This document shows positions 33,340 through 41,481 of a DNA stretch of 64,000 bases, piece by piece (within the stretch, counting starts at the first letter, position 1; every line of letters starts with the position of its first letter). The position numbers and the translations under genes were made by a program. The DNA is from Nostoc sp. PCC 7524 (GTDB lineage: Bacteria; Cyanobacteriota; Cyanobacteriia; Cyanobacteriales; Nostocaceae), in contig NC_019684.1 of assembly GCF_000316645.1 (NCBI RefSeq), forward strand, positions 4,934,001 to 4,998,000, given 5' to 3'. The notes under the pieces are model-generated. The model was not told the DNA's origin and did no database searches. It worked only from the letters and a program-made list of their open reading frames with translations.

Positions 33340-34317
33340 ATGGCAGCAATCACTCACTCAAAAGCCAGATATTTCGGTAAAGCCTTATTAGGGGTACTGT
33401 TAGGACTTTCGATATATGGATGTACTCAAGCCAACTCTAGCCGTACTAACTCTGTTGCAGATGGTAAGCCGCAAGTCGTAGCAACCAACACCATCATTGC
33501 TGATTTAGCTGATGAAGTTGGGGGTGAGGAAATTCAACTAACTGGGATTCTCGAACCTGGTGCTGATCCTCATGTATATGAACCAGTTCCAGCAGATAGC
33601 AGGTTGATGGAAGAAGCAGACTTGATTTTGTATAACGGCTACAACTTAGAACCAGGACTGATTAAGTTAATGAATGCGGCTGGCGGGAAGGCGCGGAAGT
33701 TGGCTGTGGGGGAAATTGTCAAACCCTTACAGTTGGATGAAGGAAAAGGTGAGGTTGTCCCAGATCCGCACGTTTGGGGTAGTGCAGAAAATGCGATCGC
33801 AATGGTAAACGCCATTCGGGATGCGTTAATTGAGTTATCGCCGTCAGATAAAGCAACGTTTACCCAAAATGCAGCCCAACTGACACAAGAGTTACAGCAG
33901 TTGCATACTTGGATTAACCAACAAATCCAAACGATTCCCCCCCAGAAGCGCCAACTGGTGACAACTCACGACGCTTTTCAATATTATGGACAAACTTACG
34001 GGCTAGCGATCGCCGGCACACTAATTGGAATTAGCACCGAAGAACAACCAAGCGCCCAAACAGTACAGCGATTAGTAGAGTCAATTAAAAAAATCGGTGT
34101 CCCTGCAATTTTTGCCGAAACTACTATTAACCCAGCTTTAATTAAAACCGTTGCTCAAGAAGCAGGTGTACAATTGGCATCCAATGAACTTTATTCTGAT
34201 TCAATTGGCGCGAAAGACAGTGATGGTGATTCCTACATCAAAATGATGGAGTCAAATACCCGCACTATTGTAGAGGCATTGGGTGGTAAATATATCCCTT
34301 TTCAACCCAAGAAGTAA
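33340..34317 (+). CDS. Metal-binding lipoprotein of Mn/Zn ABC transporter (MntC/ZnuA family)
   Basis: A 325-residue cluster A-I binding protein with a lipobox (SIYGC, Cys28). The four metal ligands expected from MntC/TroA structures are present: His in GADPHVYEP, His in PDPHVWGS, Glu in PAIFAETTINP and Asp in ELYSDSIGA. The second strand-helix block is LVTTHDAFQYYGQTYGL. There is no His-rich loop of the kind common in zinc-specific ZnuA, and the His-His-Glu-Asp ligand set favours manganese, but the metal remains an inference. The gene is divergent from the ATPase and permease, unlike the usual co-directional mntCAB order. Confidence 0.9.
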   Translation: MAAITHSKARYFGKALLGVLLGLSIYGCTQANSSRTNSVADGKPQVVATNTIIADLADEVGGEEIQLTGILEPGADPHVYEPVPADSRLMEEADLILYNGYNLEPGLIKLMNAAGGKARKLAVGEIVKPLQLDEGKGEVVPDPHVWGSAENAIAMVNAIRDALIELSPSDKATFTQNAAQLTQELQQLHTWINQQIQTIPPQKRQLVTTHDAFQYYGQTYGLAIAGTLIGISTEEQPSAQTVQRLVESIKKIGVPAIFAETTINPALIKTVAQEAGVQLASNELYSDSIGAKDSDGDSYIKMMESNTRTIVEALGGKYIPFQPKK

Positions 34318-34328
34318 ATATATAGTTA

Positions 34329-34355
34329 GAGGTTATATCTATAAGATATAACCTC
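34329..34355 (+). terminator. Perfect 12-base hairpin after the metal-binding protein gene
   Basis: GAGGTTATATCT (34329-34340) and AGATATAACCTC (34344-34355) are exact complements with a three-base loop, 11 bases after the stop codon. A T-rich stretch (TTTTATTTTT) follows about 11 bases later. It probably ends the transcript or protects its 3' end. Confidence 0.65.
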
Positions 34356-34468
34356 AGATATGTAATTTTATTTTTAATAGTCAACTCTTTCTAGAGAAAG
34401 ACACAATTAACTATTTTATTTTTTAAATTATATAAGTAAATAGCAAAACTTTAATTTTTGAAATCACC

Positions 34469-34816
34469 ATGACTAAAGCATTAAACAATCAAAATAATCA
34501 ATCAGAAGAAATTAGGCAACCAGTAAGTCAAGATTGGCATTCCCATGAAGAACCAAACGTTAAAGAAAGAAACTTAACAGCAAACCCAGGAGATAGGATT
34601 TCCGAACAGCCCCAATCTATTGAAGAGAAAGCCCAGCAGGTTGCCGTAGATGTACCAGATATCACAGGCGATCACATTAAAGTTCCGACTTATTTTGTTG
34701 TCGAATATCCCAATGGTGAAAAGAAAGCACTCCATCACGTCAAAGATGCTGAAGAAATTTCTGATGTTATTCGCCAAGCCAGAGTTGACGAAGAAGGCAA
34801 TCGGATTTGGTGGTAA
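34469..34816 (+). CDS. Small hydrophilic protein, unknown function
   Basis: A 115-residue acidic protein. The first 65 residues are Asn/Gln/Glu-rich and probably disordered. The C-terminal 50 (TYFVVEYPNGEKKALHHVKDAEEISDVIRQARVDEEGNRIWW) look like a small folded domain. There is no signal peptide or membrane segment. It is a single gene with an AT-rich upstream region; no family is recognised. The fragment of an esterase gene follows within 25 bases. Confidence 0.65.
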   Translation: MTKALNNQNNQSEEIRQPVSQDWHSHEEPNVKERNLTANPGDRISEQPQSIEEKAQQVAVDVPDITGDHIKVPTYFVVEYPNGEKKALHHVKDAEEISDVIRQARVDEEGNRIWW

Positions 34817-34837
34817 TCTTTCATAGCCTGAATTCAT

Positions 34838-35245
34838 TTGAGATGTGAGTTTATTGTTATCTCACCACAATGTCCACCGGGTGAATCTTGGTCAGTACAA
34901 ATTTTAAGTAATCGTTTAGATGAGGCAATTACTCAATATCCTATTGATCCAAATCGTATTTACCTAACTGGTTTAAGCATGGGTGGTTACGGCACATGGC
35001 ATTTAGCAGCAGCACCCCAACGCTTTGCAGCGATCGCACCGGTTTGTGGTGGCGGTAATCCCCTTCAATCTGAAAACTTGAAAACCCTTGCTGTATGGGC
35101 ATTTCACCGTGCGCGAGATCATGTTGTGCCTTTAAGTGCCTCTGAGAAAATGGTTGCCGCCCTCAAAGCCTGTGGTGGAAACGTCAGATTTACCGTTTAC
35201 CCAGAAGCCGTTTATACTCCTAAATCAACTCTAACTCTACCGTAA
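34838..35245 (+). pseudogene. Truncated carboxylesterase/prolyl-oligopeptidase-like gene
   Basis: The frame encodes the middle of an alpha/beta-hydrolase of the PHB-depolymerase/esterase type: FIVISPQCPPGESW, the nucleophile elbow LTGLSMGGYGTWHLA (catalytic Ser), IAPVCGGG, and AFHRARDHVVPLSASEKMV, where the catalytic Asp is expected. The first 80-90 residues of such enzymes, with the HGxG oxyanion region, are absent and only a TTG can start the frame. At the other end it diverges after VYPEA, just where GHD with the catalytic His should come. It has therefore lost both ends and should be inactive. Confidence 0.75.
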
Positions 35246-35304
35246 GTTGACAAATCACCAAGACAGTCTCTGATTTAGATCAAAATAGAAATATAGCTTG
35301 TTGT

Positions 35305-36684
35305 TTGTCCAACTTAAATCAACCCAACTCCGTGCGTAATTTGCAAGAAACTCACCTCAACCGCGCCCGTGCTAGTCTCAGACAAGCACTGTCTTGGTAT
35401 GGATATCTTCGTAAATCAGGACAGCTATCATCCAACCCAGAATTAGCAGCTTTAGTCAAACCAGAATTAGAAGCTTTAACCTCTACCCTCAGCAAACTCG
35501 ACTCGAACGTGATTAGAATTGCTGCCTTCGGTTTAGTGAGTCGTGGTAAATCGGCGGTATTAAATGCTTTGTTAGGCAACAAGATCTTACAAACTGGCCC
35601 CCTCAACGGTGTCACTCAATGGCCGCGTTCGGTGCGCTGGCAAGCAGGGGGCAAAGTCATAGTAGAGTTAATTGATACCCCCGGACTCGATGAAATTCAA
35701 GGGGAGTCACGCGCACAAATGGCCAAAGATGTAGCGCGTCAAGCTGATTTAATTTTGTTTGTGGTATCCGGAGATATTACCCGCACTGAGTATCAGGCGC
35801 TTTTAGAATTACGGCAATCACAAAAACCCTTGATTTTGGTGTTTAACAAAATTGACTTGTACCCAGATACAGACAGGGCAACTATTTATCAAAATTTACA
35901 ACAATTAGGTGCAGCTAATCCCCAAGCCAAGCCTTTGTTACCTGATGAAATTGTGATGGTGGCAGCAGAACCAGCACCAATGGAAGTCCGGGTTGAGTGG
36001 CCTGATGGTAGTGTAAGTTATGAATGGGAAACGCCCCTGCCCCAGGTAGACGAACTGAAGCAAACTATTTTAAATATTCTGAATCGGGAAGGCCGATCGC
36101 TCCTAGCTTTAAATGCACTAATTCAAGCACGAGATGCCGAAGCCGCGATCGCCCAAAAAACTATCGACATCCGCGAACAAGAAGCAGAAGATATCATCTG
36201 GCAATTTACTAAATATAAAGCCCTAGCCGTCGGGTTAAATCCTGTGGCTGTGTTAGATATTCTCGGCGGAACGGTGGCTGATTTAGCTTTAATTCGGGCT
36301 TTAGCTAGATTGTATGGTTTACCCATGACAAGCTATGAAGCTGGGAAAATTTTAAAAACAATTTTATTAAGTTCCGGCGGTTTATTATTAGGAGAATTAG
36401 GGAGTAGTTTCCTATTAGGATTAGGTAAAAGTACAGCTGCCTTAAACAGTGGTGATAACCCCATCAACATTACTGCTTTTACTGGTAGTGCGATCGCTCA
36501 AGCCGGAATCGCTGGTTATGGTGCATATTCTGTAGGCAAAGCCGCCCAAGTCTATCTAGAAAAAGGCTGCACTTGGGGACAATTGGGTGCTGATACTGTC
36601 ATTCAAGAAATTCTCTCTCAAGTTGACAAAAATACAATTCTGTATCGCCTACAACAAGAATTAACCATGAAATCTGGAAATTAA
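35305..36684 (+). CDS. Dynamin/Era-like GTPase with C-terminal membrane region (DUF697-like)
   Basis: A 459-residue protein. The GTPase domain (about residues 65-235) has G1 FGLVSRGKSAVLNALLG, a G2 Thr in GVTQWPRSV, G3 DTPGLDE and G4 NKIDLYPD. A helical region (AIAQKTIDIREQEAEDIIWQF) and a DUF697-like region follow (AVGLNPVAVLDILGGTVADLALIRALA), with hydrophobic segments around 310-400. Such proteins associate with membranes; cyanobacteria and plastids encode several, of unclear role. The start is a TTG at 35305; a GTG at 35332 is the alternative. It stands alone upstream of cp12. Confidence 0.85.
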   Translation: MSNLNQPNSVRNLQETHLNRARASLRQALSWYGYLRKSGQLSSNPELAALVKPELEALTSTLSKLDSNVIRIAAFGLVSRGKSAVLNALLGNKILQTGPLNGVTQWPRSVRWQAGGKVIVELIDTPGLDEIQGESRAQMAKDVARQADLILFVVSGDITRTEYQALLELRQSQKPLILVFNKIDLYPDTDRATIYQNLQQLGAANPQAKPLLPDEIVMVAAEPAPMEVRVEWPDGSVSYEWETPLPQVDELKQTILNILNREGRSLLALNALIQARDAEAAIAQKTIDIREQEAEDIIWQFTKYKALAVGLNPVAVLDILGGTVADLALIRALARLYGLPMTSYEAGKILKTILLSSGGLLLGELGSSFLLGLGKSTAALNSGDNPINITAFTGSAIAQAGIAGYGAYSVGKAAQVYLEKGCTWGQLGADTVIQEILSQVDKNTILYRLQQELTMKSGN

Positions 36685-36951
36685 ATAAAAAATCTTTGCT
36701 GAAGTGTTGCTATTGTTGATAACTTGTCAATTTCTATCAAATTCCTCTGATAATCGCGCCCAAATCTGATTTTCAGTGCAACATAAAAGAAATGGCAATT
36801 ATTTAGCTAATGAAAAGACAGGAATTTCCCATCATGAGGTGCTGAAAACTCGAACGGTATTCACTACTACATCAATTGGGAAGCCTATCTAAACTAGGAG
36901 TATAACTTCCTAATCACATCTTGATCTCAGTAAACAAAGGCGATAAAGATC

Positions 36952-37230
36952 ATGACAGCAACTTTTAACGTAGGCTCAAATTCTGCTAACTCCAACCACA
37001 ATGAAACTACAACCTTAGAAAAAGCAATTTTAGCAGCGATCGCCGAAGCCCGTCTCACCTGTGAGCAAACCGGCGAAAACTCCCCTAATTGCGCTGTAGC
37101 CTGGGATATTGTGGAAGAATTACAAGCCGAAAAATCCCATCAACAACAAGCCCTCAAATACAGAACCTCTCTAGAGGAATACTGCGAATTACACCCAGAA
37201 GCATTAGAGTGTCTAATTTATGATGTGTAG
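36952..37230 (+). CDS. cp12: CP12 Calvin-cycle regulator
   Basis: A 92-residue, largely disordered protein that in the dark or under oxidising conditions ties phosphoribulokinase to glyceraldehyde-3-phosphate dehydrogenase and shuts down the Calvin cycle. Both redox pairs are present: Cys37/Cys47 around TGENSPNC, and Cys78/Cys87 near the C-terminus (EYCELHPEALECLIYDV). The core motif AVAWDIVEELQAEKSH matches the conserved AWDxVEEL. Length is slightly above the usual 75-80 because of an Asn/Ser-rich N-terminus. It is monocistronic, with a 270-base upstream region in which I see no named regulator site. Confidence 0.95.
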   Translation: MTATFNVGSNSANSNHNETTTLEKAILAAIAEARLTCEQTGENSPNCAVAWDIVEELQAEKSHQQQALKYRTSLEEYCELHPEALECLIYDV

Positions 37231-37231
37231 A

Positions 37232-37328
37232 GTGCTGTTAGTGGTAGCGCGGCTGTTAGCCGGTATTTGAGTAGGAGTGATTAGTTTTTCTCCCCTACTT
37301 CCTCTGCTTCCCAGTCCCCAGTCCCCGT
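37232..37328. repeat. Dispersed 31-base repeat and heptads after cp12
   Basis: The segment 37232-37262 is an inverted copy, with two mismatches, of the repeat at 22614-22644. It is followed by CCCAGTC-type heptads (37308-37328), so the same two repeat types are neighbours at both sites. Confidence 0.75.
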
Positions 37329-38144
37329 TCACTGCAAATCAACACCAGCAGATTGCGTCATTTGTAGAATCGCACTTAAATCCGGCGGTGGTGTTTCCTC
37401 ACCTTCTGTTCCCAACCACAACAGGTATTCAATATTTCCCGCCGGGCCAGTAATCGGCGACCAAGTTAAGCCTTTGTATTGCCAACCTAGTTCATTAGCG
37501 ACTCGCAACACCTGGAAAATCGCATCAGCTTGATCATGGGGATCGCGCACCACGCCTTTTTTACCCACACGAGATTTCCCGACTTCAAACTGAGGCTTCA
37601 CCAGCAAAACAGCTTCACGCGGCGGTTGAGTCAATCGCCACACAGCAGGCAAAATCTTGGTTAAGGAAATAAACGAAACATCCACCACCGCCAAATCAGG
37701 AATCAGGTCATCTTCACCATATAAATCCCCAGGTTGTAGTTGTCGTAAATTGGTACGTTCCCGCAACACCACCTGGGGATTATTGCGTAAACCCCAATCA
37801 GTTTGTCCGTAACCAACATCAATTCCGTAAACTAATTTTGCCCCAGCTTGGAGTAAACAGTCAGTAAAGCCGCCTGTAGAAATCCCCCCATCCAAGCAAA
37901 CCCGACCAGCTACGGGAATAGCGAATAGTTCTAATGCCTTAGCGAGTTTATCACCACCACGGGAAACAAAGCGCGATCGCTCTTTAACTTTAATTTGAGC
38001 AGCAACATCAACCTCTGTCCCAGGCTTATCAATTACCTGTTCATTCACCATCACTTCCCCCGCCTGAATTAGCCTCTGTGCTAAAGCACGGGAATTACAT
38101 AAATTTAACTCTACTAATAAAGTATCGAGTCGCTGCTTAACCAA
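37329..38144 (-). CDS. TlyA-family rRNA methyltransferase (S4 plus FtsJ-like domains)
   Basis: A 271-residue protein. The N-terminal S4 RNA-binding domain (MVKQRLDTLLVELNLCNSRALAQRLIQAG) leads to a Rossmann methyltransferase with SRGGDKLAKALELF (catalytic Lys region), VYGIDVGYGQ (SAM) and LAVVDVSFISLTKILPAV. TlyA enzymes 2'-O-methylate ribosomal RNA. The SAM loop reads CLDGGISTGGFTD, whereas most family members have DVGxSTGGFTD; the Val to Gly change is conservative but noticeable. The gene's 5' third is partly duplicated just upstream at 38199-38320. Confidence 0.92.
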   Translation of the reverse strand: MVKQRLDTLLVELNLCNSRALAQRLIQAGEVMVNEQVIDKPGTEVDVAAQIKVKERSRFVSRGGDKLAKALELFAIPVAGRVCLDGGISTGGFTDCLLQAGAKLVYGIDVGYGQTDWGLRNNPQVVLRERTNLRQLQPGDLYGEDDLIPDLAVVDVSFISLTKILPAVWRLTQPPREAVLLVKPQFEVGKSRVGKKGVVRDPHDQADAIFQVLRVANELGWQYKGLTWSPITGPAGNIEYLLWLGTEGEETPPPDLSAILQMTQSAGVDLQ

Positions 38145-38585
38145 TTAACTTGATTCTCCTGTTGTTGAAAAATAAATTTTTTGAAATTTTTGTATAGTGA
38201 TCGCTCCTTAATCTTAATTTGAGCAGCAACATCAACCTCTGTCCCAGGTTTATCAATTACCTGTTCATTCACCATCACTTCCCCCGCCTGAATTAGCGTC
38301 TGTGCTAAAGCACGGAATTATGATTGTATTGACACAAAATAAAGCTAATTAAGACACAGCGAAGTCTGTGTATTTTCGCGGTTCGGCTGGATGGAAACCC
38401 AAAACAATATCGCCTCCATAGCCATCACAGTAAATTTATGTAACAAAAAAGCGATCGCTTCAACATAGCCAAAAGGCGATCGCTTCACAAAAATTTAAAT
38501 AACGGACATAGAAAGTCCTGAGTCCTGAGTCCTGAGTAACAATCCTAGTCCCCAGTCCCCAGTCCCCACTACCCAGTCCCTCTGC
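38145..38585. other. Gap holding a partial tlyA duplicate, HIP1 hairpins and heptads
   Basis: After the duplicated fragment, two AAGCGATCGCTT-like palindromes (about 38450-38486) flank an AT-rich spacer. AGTCCTG repeats (38514-38537) and CCCAGTC heptads (38549-38580) follow. No intact gene is seen. Confidence 0.7.
38199..38320 (-). pseudogene. Partial duplicate of the TlyA-type methyltransferase gene
   Basis: This stretch matches 37975-38098 inside the methyltransferase gene with about six differences, including one deleted G. It corresponds to the S4-domain end of the gene. It has no start codon and the deletion breaks the frame. It lies 55 bases upstream of the intact gene, in the same orientation. 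Confidence 0.85.
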
Positions 38586-39095
38586 TTAGACATCCTGTTC
38601 GCTTAACTCACGAGTAATGTGGTCAAATGGCTCATCTACAAAAGCAGTATCGGCGACACCCGCATTTGCTACTTGTTCTTTCACCAAATCCTTGAGAATT
38701 TGCACACCGCGAACTGTAGGCGCAATAGGTACACTCAGAGAATTGTAAGTTTCCCGTAATCCTTGCAGCACACGCTCATCTAAAACGTTAGTATTACCAG
38801 CAACCAGCGCGTATGTAGCGTAGCGCAGGTAGTAGTCCATATCTCGCAAACAAGCTGCGTAACGACGAGTTGTATAAGCGTTACCACCAGGACGAATCAA
38901 TTCTGGCAGTTCTTCAAACAACTTAGCACCAGCTTGCTTAACCAGTGCAGCCGCATTCGAGTTAATTGCAGCCGCAGCTTGCACGCGAGCTGTGCCACTC
39001 TCAAAATAAGATTTCAAGCTATCGATCGCACTCCGGTCAAAATAACGACCAGTCACGTCATAATTCTTAATTAAGGTTGTTACTGCGTCACGCAT
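38586..39095 (-). CDS. apcF: Allophycocyanin beta-18 subunit
   Basis: A 169-residue phycobilisome-core subunit that replaces one ApcB in the terminal-emitter trimers. The bilin is attached to Cys82 in TTRRYAACLRDMDYYLRYATYALVAG, and Asn72, the methylation site of beta-type subunits, is present in GGNAYTT. The divergence from ordinary ApcB (for example MRDAVTTLIKNYDVTGRYFDRSA) and the single-gene setting identify ApcF. The start was set at the ATG at 39095 with AGAAGGA just before it; the frame opens from a TTG at 39110. It is divergent from glnA. Confidence 0.93.
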   Translation of the reverse strand: MRDAVTTLIKNYDVTGRYFDRSAIDSLKSYFESGTARVQAAAAINSNAAALVKQAGAKLFEELPELIRPGGNAYTTRRYAACLRDMDYYLRYATYALVAGNTNVLDERVLQGLRETYNSLSVPIAPTVRGVQILKDLVKEQVANAGVADTAFVDEPFDHITRELSEQDV

Positions 39096-39314
39096 TCCTT
39101 CTTCTCCCAATCGTTGCTATCGTGGTTTGATATTTATTTGGCTGCACTTACGCACCAGTAAATTTTTGTGCTATTTAAATATAGATTTGGCACAAAAACC
39201 ATTTATCCATTATTTAAGGATTCTATGCCAAAGTTGACCCCTCTGAGATTAACTTTCCCCCTTTTGTGCAGATGTCGAAAGAAAGGTTAATATTACCTGT
39301 AATCCAGATGATCT

Positions 39315-39328
39315 GTAACAAACACTAC
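39315..39328 (+). promoter_or_regulatory. NtcA site upstream of glnA
   Basis: GTAACAAACACTAC fits the NtcA consensus GTA-N8-TAC exactly. A -10 hexamer TACGAT lies at 39352-39357. A start near 39364 would put the site's centre at about -42, the class-II activator position. This is the arrangement known for the nitrogen-stress promoter of glnA in Anabaena. Confidence 0.9.
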
Positions 39329-39351
39329 AAAACTCTCTAATGTTGAGAATC

Positions 39352-39357
39352 TACGAT
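39352..39357 (+). promoter_or_regulatory. -10 element of the NtcA-dependent glnA promoter
   Basis: TACGAT is placed 23 bases after the NtcA site, fitting TAN3T. The predicted transcript would have a leader of about 90 bases, and a ribosome-binding AAGGAG sits five bases before the glnA ATG. Confidence 0.75.
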
Positions 39358-39454
39358 ATTTCAGGTGTGTCACAACTTTGTTCCGCTCAGTAGGGTTAGG
39401 ATGCTTTGGCAGATTCTGGTTTGACGTTAAGAAATTGGCAGAGAAGGAGTAAAA

Positions 39455-40870
39455 ATGACAACCCCACAAGAAGTCTTGAAACTGATTCAAGACCAAAACA
39501 TCCAGATGATTGATCTGAAATTCGTCGATACACTCGGCACTTGGCAACACCTCACCGTGTTCCAAGACCAGATTGACGAAAGTTCATTCTCTGATGGTGT
39601 ACCCTTCGACGGTTCCAGCATCCGGGGTTGGAAAGGCATCGAAGAATCAGACATGACAATGGTGCTAGATCCTAACACCGCTTGGATCGACCCATTCATG
39701 GAAGAGCCAACATTAAGTATTATTTGTAGCATCAAAGAACCTCGTACTGGCGAATGGTACAACCGTTGCCCACGGGTTATCGCCCAAAAAGCCATAGACT
39801 ACTTAGTGTCTAGTGGTCTGGGTGACACTGCTTTCTTTGGCCCTGAAGCTGAATTCTTCATCTTTGATGATGTCCGCTATGACCAAACTGCCAACGAGGG
39901 ATACTACCACGTAGATTCAATAGAAGGCCGTTGGAATTCCGGTAGACAAGAAGGCCCCAACCTTGGTTACAAACCCCGCTTCAAAGAAGGTTACTTCCCA
40001 GTTTCGCCAACAGACACTTTCCAAGATATGCGGACAGAAATGCTGTTGACGATGGCAAAACTAGGTGTGCCTATTGAAAAGCATCACCACGAAGTAGCCA
40101 CAGGTGGTCAATGCGAATTAGGTTTCCGCTTTGGTAAATTAATCGAAGCTGCTGACTGGTTGATGATCTACAAATACGTCATCAAAAACGTAGCTAAGAA
40201 ATATGGTAGAACCGTCACCTTCATGCCCAAACCTCTGTTTGGTGATAACGGTTCTGGGATGCACACCCACCAGTCTATTTGGAAAGATGGTAAACCTCTG
40301 TTTGCCGGTGACAAGTATGCTGGTTTGAGTGACATGGCACTGTACTACATTGGTGGTATTCTCAAACACGCACCAGCATTGTTGGCCATCACCAACCCCT
40401 CCACCAACTCCTACAAGCGTCTAGTACCTGGTTATGAAGCCCCTGTAAACTTGGCTTACTCCCAAGGAAACCGCTCTGCTTCTGTCCGTATTCCTCTCTC
40501 TGGCACTAACCCCAAAGCCAAGCGTTTAGAGTTCCGTTGTCCAGACGCTACCTCTAACCCCTACTTGGCATTTGCAGCCATGCTGTGTGCTGGTATTGAT
40601 GGCATCAAGAACAAAATCCATCCCGGTGAACCTTTAGATAAAAATATCTATGAACTCTCTCCAGAAGAACTGGCGAAAGTTCCTTCCACCCCCGGTTCTT
40701 TGGAACTAGCATTGGAAGCACTGGAAAATGATCACGCTTTCTTGACAGAATCAGGTGTATTCACTGAAGACTTTATCCAAAACTGGATTGATTACAAGCT
40801 AGCTAATGAAGTCAAACAGTTACAGTTACGTCCTCATCCCTATGAGTTTTATCTCTATTACGACGTTTAA
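39455..40870 (+). CDS. glnA: Glutamine synthetase type I
   Basis: A 471-residue enzyme that makes glutamine from glutamate, ammonium and ATP, the entry point for ammonium including that from N2 fixation. Landmarks: [31 protein letters not shown] (beta-grasp latch), [12 protein letters not shown] (metal Glu), [58 protein letters not shown] and NRSASVRIP. Length is typical of dodecameric GSI. In cyanobacteria control is not by adenylylation but through NtcA-driven expression and small inactivating proteins. One of these, gifA, is encoded 105 bases downstream on the other strand. Confidence 0.97.
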   Translation: MTTPQEVLKLIQDQNIQMIDLKFVDTLGTWQHLTVFQDQIDESSFSDGVPFDGSSIRGWKGIEESDMTMVLDPNTAWIDPFMEEPTLSIICSIKEPRTGEWYNRCPRVIAQKAIDYLVSSGLGDTAFFGPEAEFFIFDDVRYDQTANEGYYHVDSIEGRWNSGRQEGPNLGYKPRFKEGYFPVSPTDTFQDMRTEMLLTMAKLGVPIEKHHHEVATGGQCELGFRFGKLIEAADWLMIYKYVIKNVAKKYGRTVTFMPKPLFGDNGSGMHTHQSIWKDGKPLFAGDKYAGLSDMALYYIGGILKHAPALLAITNPSTNSYKRLVPGYEAPVNLAYSQGNRSASVRIPLSGTNPKAKRLEFRCPDATSNPYLAFAAMLCAGIDGIKNKIHPGEPLDKNIYELSPEELAKVPSTPGSLELALEALENDHAFLTESGVFTEDFIQNWIDYKLANEVKQLQLRPHPYEFYLYYDV

Positions 40871-40910
40871 TTAACATCTGTTGACAACTTATATTCCAGA
40901 GATAGAATTG

Positions 40911-40935
40911 GCCACCCTTGGGGGTGGCTTTTTCT
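40911..40935 (+). terminator. Intrinsic terminator of glnA
   Basis: GCCACCC, TTGG, GGGTGGC (40911-40928) form a seven-base GC-rich stem followed by TTTTTC. It lies 40 bases after the glnA stop codon. The stem could also serve the convergent gifA transcript, although the T-run favours the plus strand. Confidence 0.85.
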
Positions 40936-40974
40936 TGAAGTGGTCACGATATTTTTGAACTTCGTTATTTTGTC

Positions 40975-41178
40975 CTAGCTCATAGCCGCATTACTGCGAC
41001 CGTAAATCATTCTTGTAGTAGGATCAATCTTCCCTTGAATTGGGTTCCAGTAATGGGATGCTTCTTCAGCAGGAAGACCGATTTCTTGTGCAGCACGCAT
41101 CAGCATCGATTGTTGACGATTCTTGATTTGCTGATATTGGCGCATCATAATCGCACGAGATTTTTCTTGAATAGACAT
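40975..41178 (-). CDS. gifA: Glutamine synthetase inactivating factor IF7
   Basis: A 67-residue basic, helical protein: MSIQEKSRAIMMRQYQQIKNRQQSMLMRAAQEIGLP. A C-terminal segment HYWNPIQGKIDPTTRMIYGRS resembles the end of known IF7 proteins. IF7 binds and inactivates glutamine synthetase through its arginines when nitrogen is abundant. The gene is convergent with glnA, as in Anabaena. A good ribosome-binding site (GGGAGGA) precedes the ATG. An NtcA site 76 bases upstream agrees with repression by NtcA during nitrogen limitation, the reverse of glnA. Confidence 0.9.
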   Translation of the reverse strand: MSIQEKSRAIMMRQYQQIKNRQQSMLMRAAQEIGLPAEEASHYWNPIQGKIDPTTRMIYGRSNAAMS

Positions 41179-41253
41179 AACCAGTCCTCCCTATTGCTTT
41201 AGAAATATTAGATTTATTTTTAGCTCTCTATTAATCAATTTACCAAAAATTCT

Positions 41254-41267
41254 GTAACATACACTAC
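41254..41267 (-). promoter_or_regulatory. NtcA site upstream of gifA
   Basis: GTAACATACACTAC is a perfect GTA-N8-TAC. It differs from the glnA site at a single internal base. For gifA, NtcA is known to act as a repressor, so the site would cover the promoter; the exact -10/-35 cannot be fixed here. Confidence 0.85.
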
Positions 41268-41481
41268 TAAATTGGACTTTTGTCATAAAAATTAATATTT
41301 TGCGGTGAATATGGGGGATTAGGAATTGCCTGTAACTCAGACCATTCCTCTGTGTAGACAGGCCAGCAGGGGACAGAAAACAGCCTTCTCTGAACTGAGT
41401 TGCCCATCAAATTTTGATGAACTATTTGTTACGATTGTTTACATATGATCTCTAAATGTAATAAATACTTAAGTCATTGCC

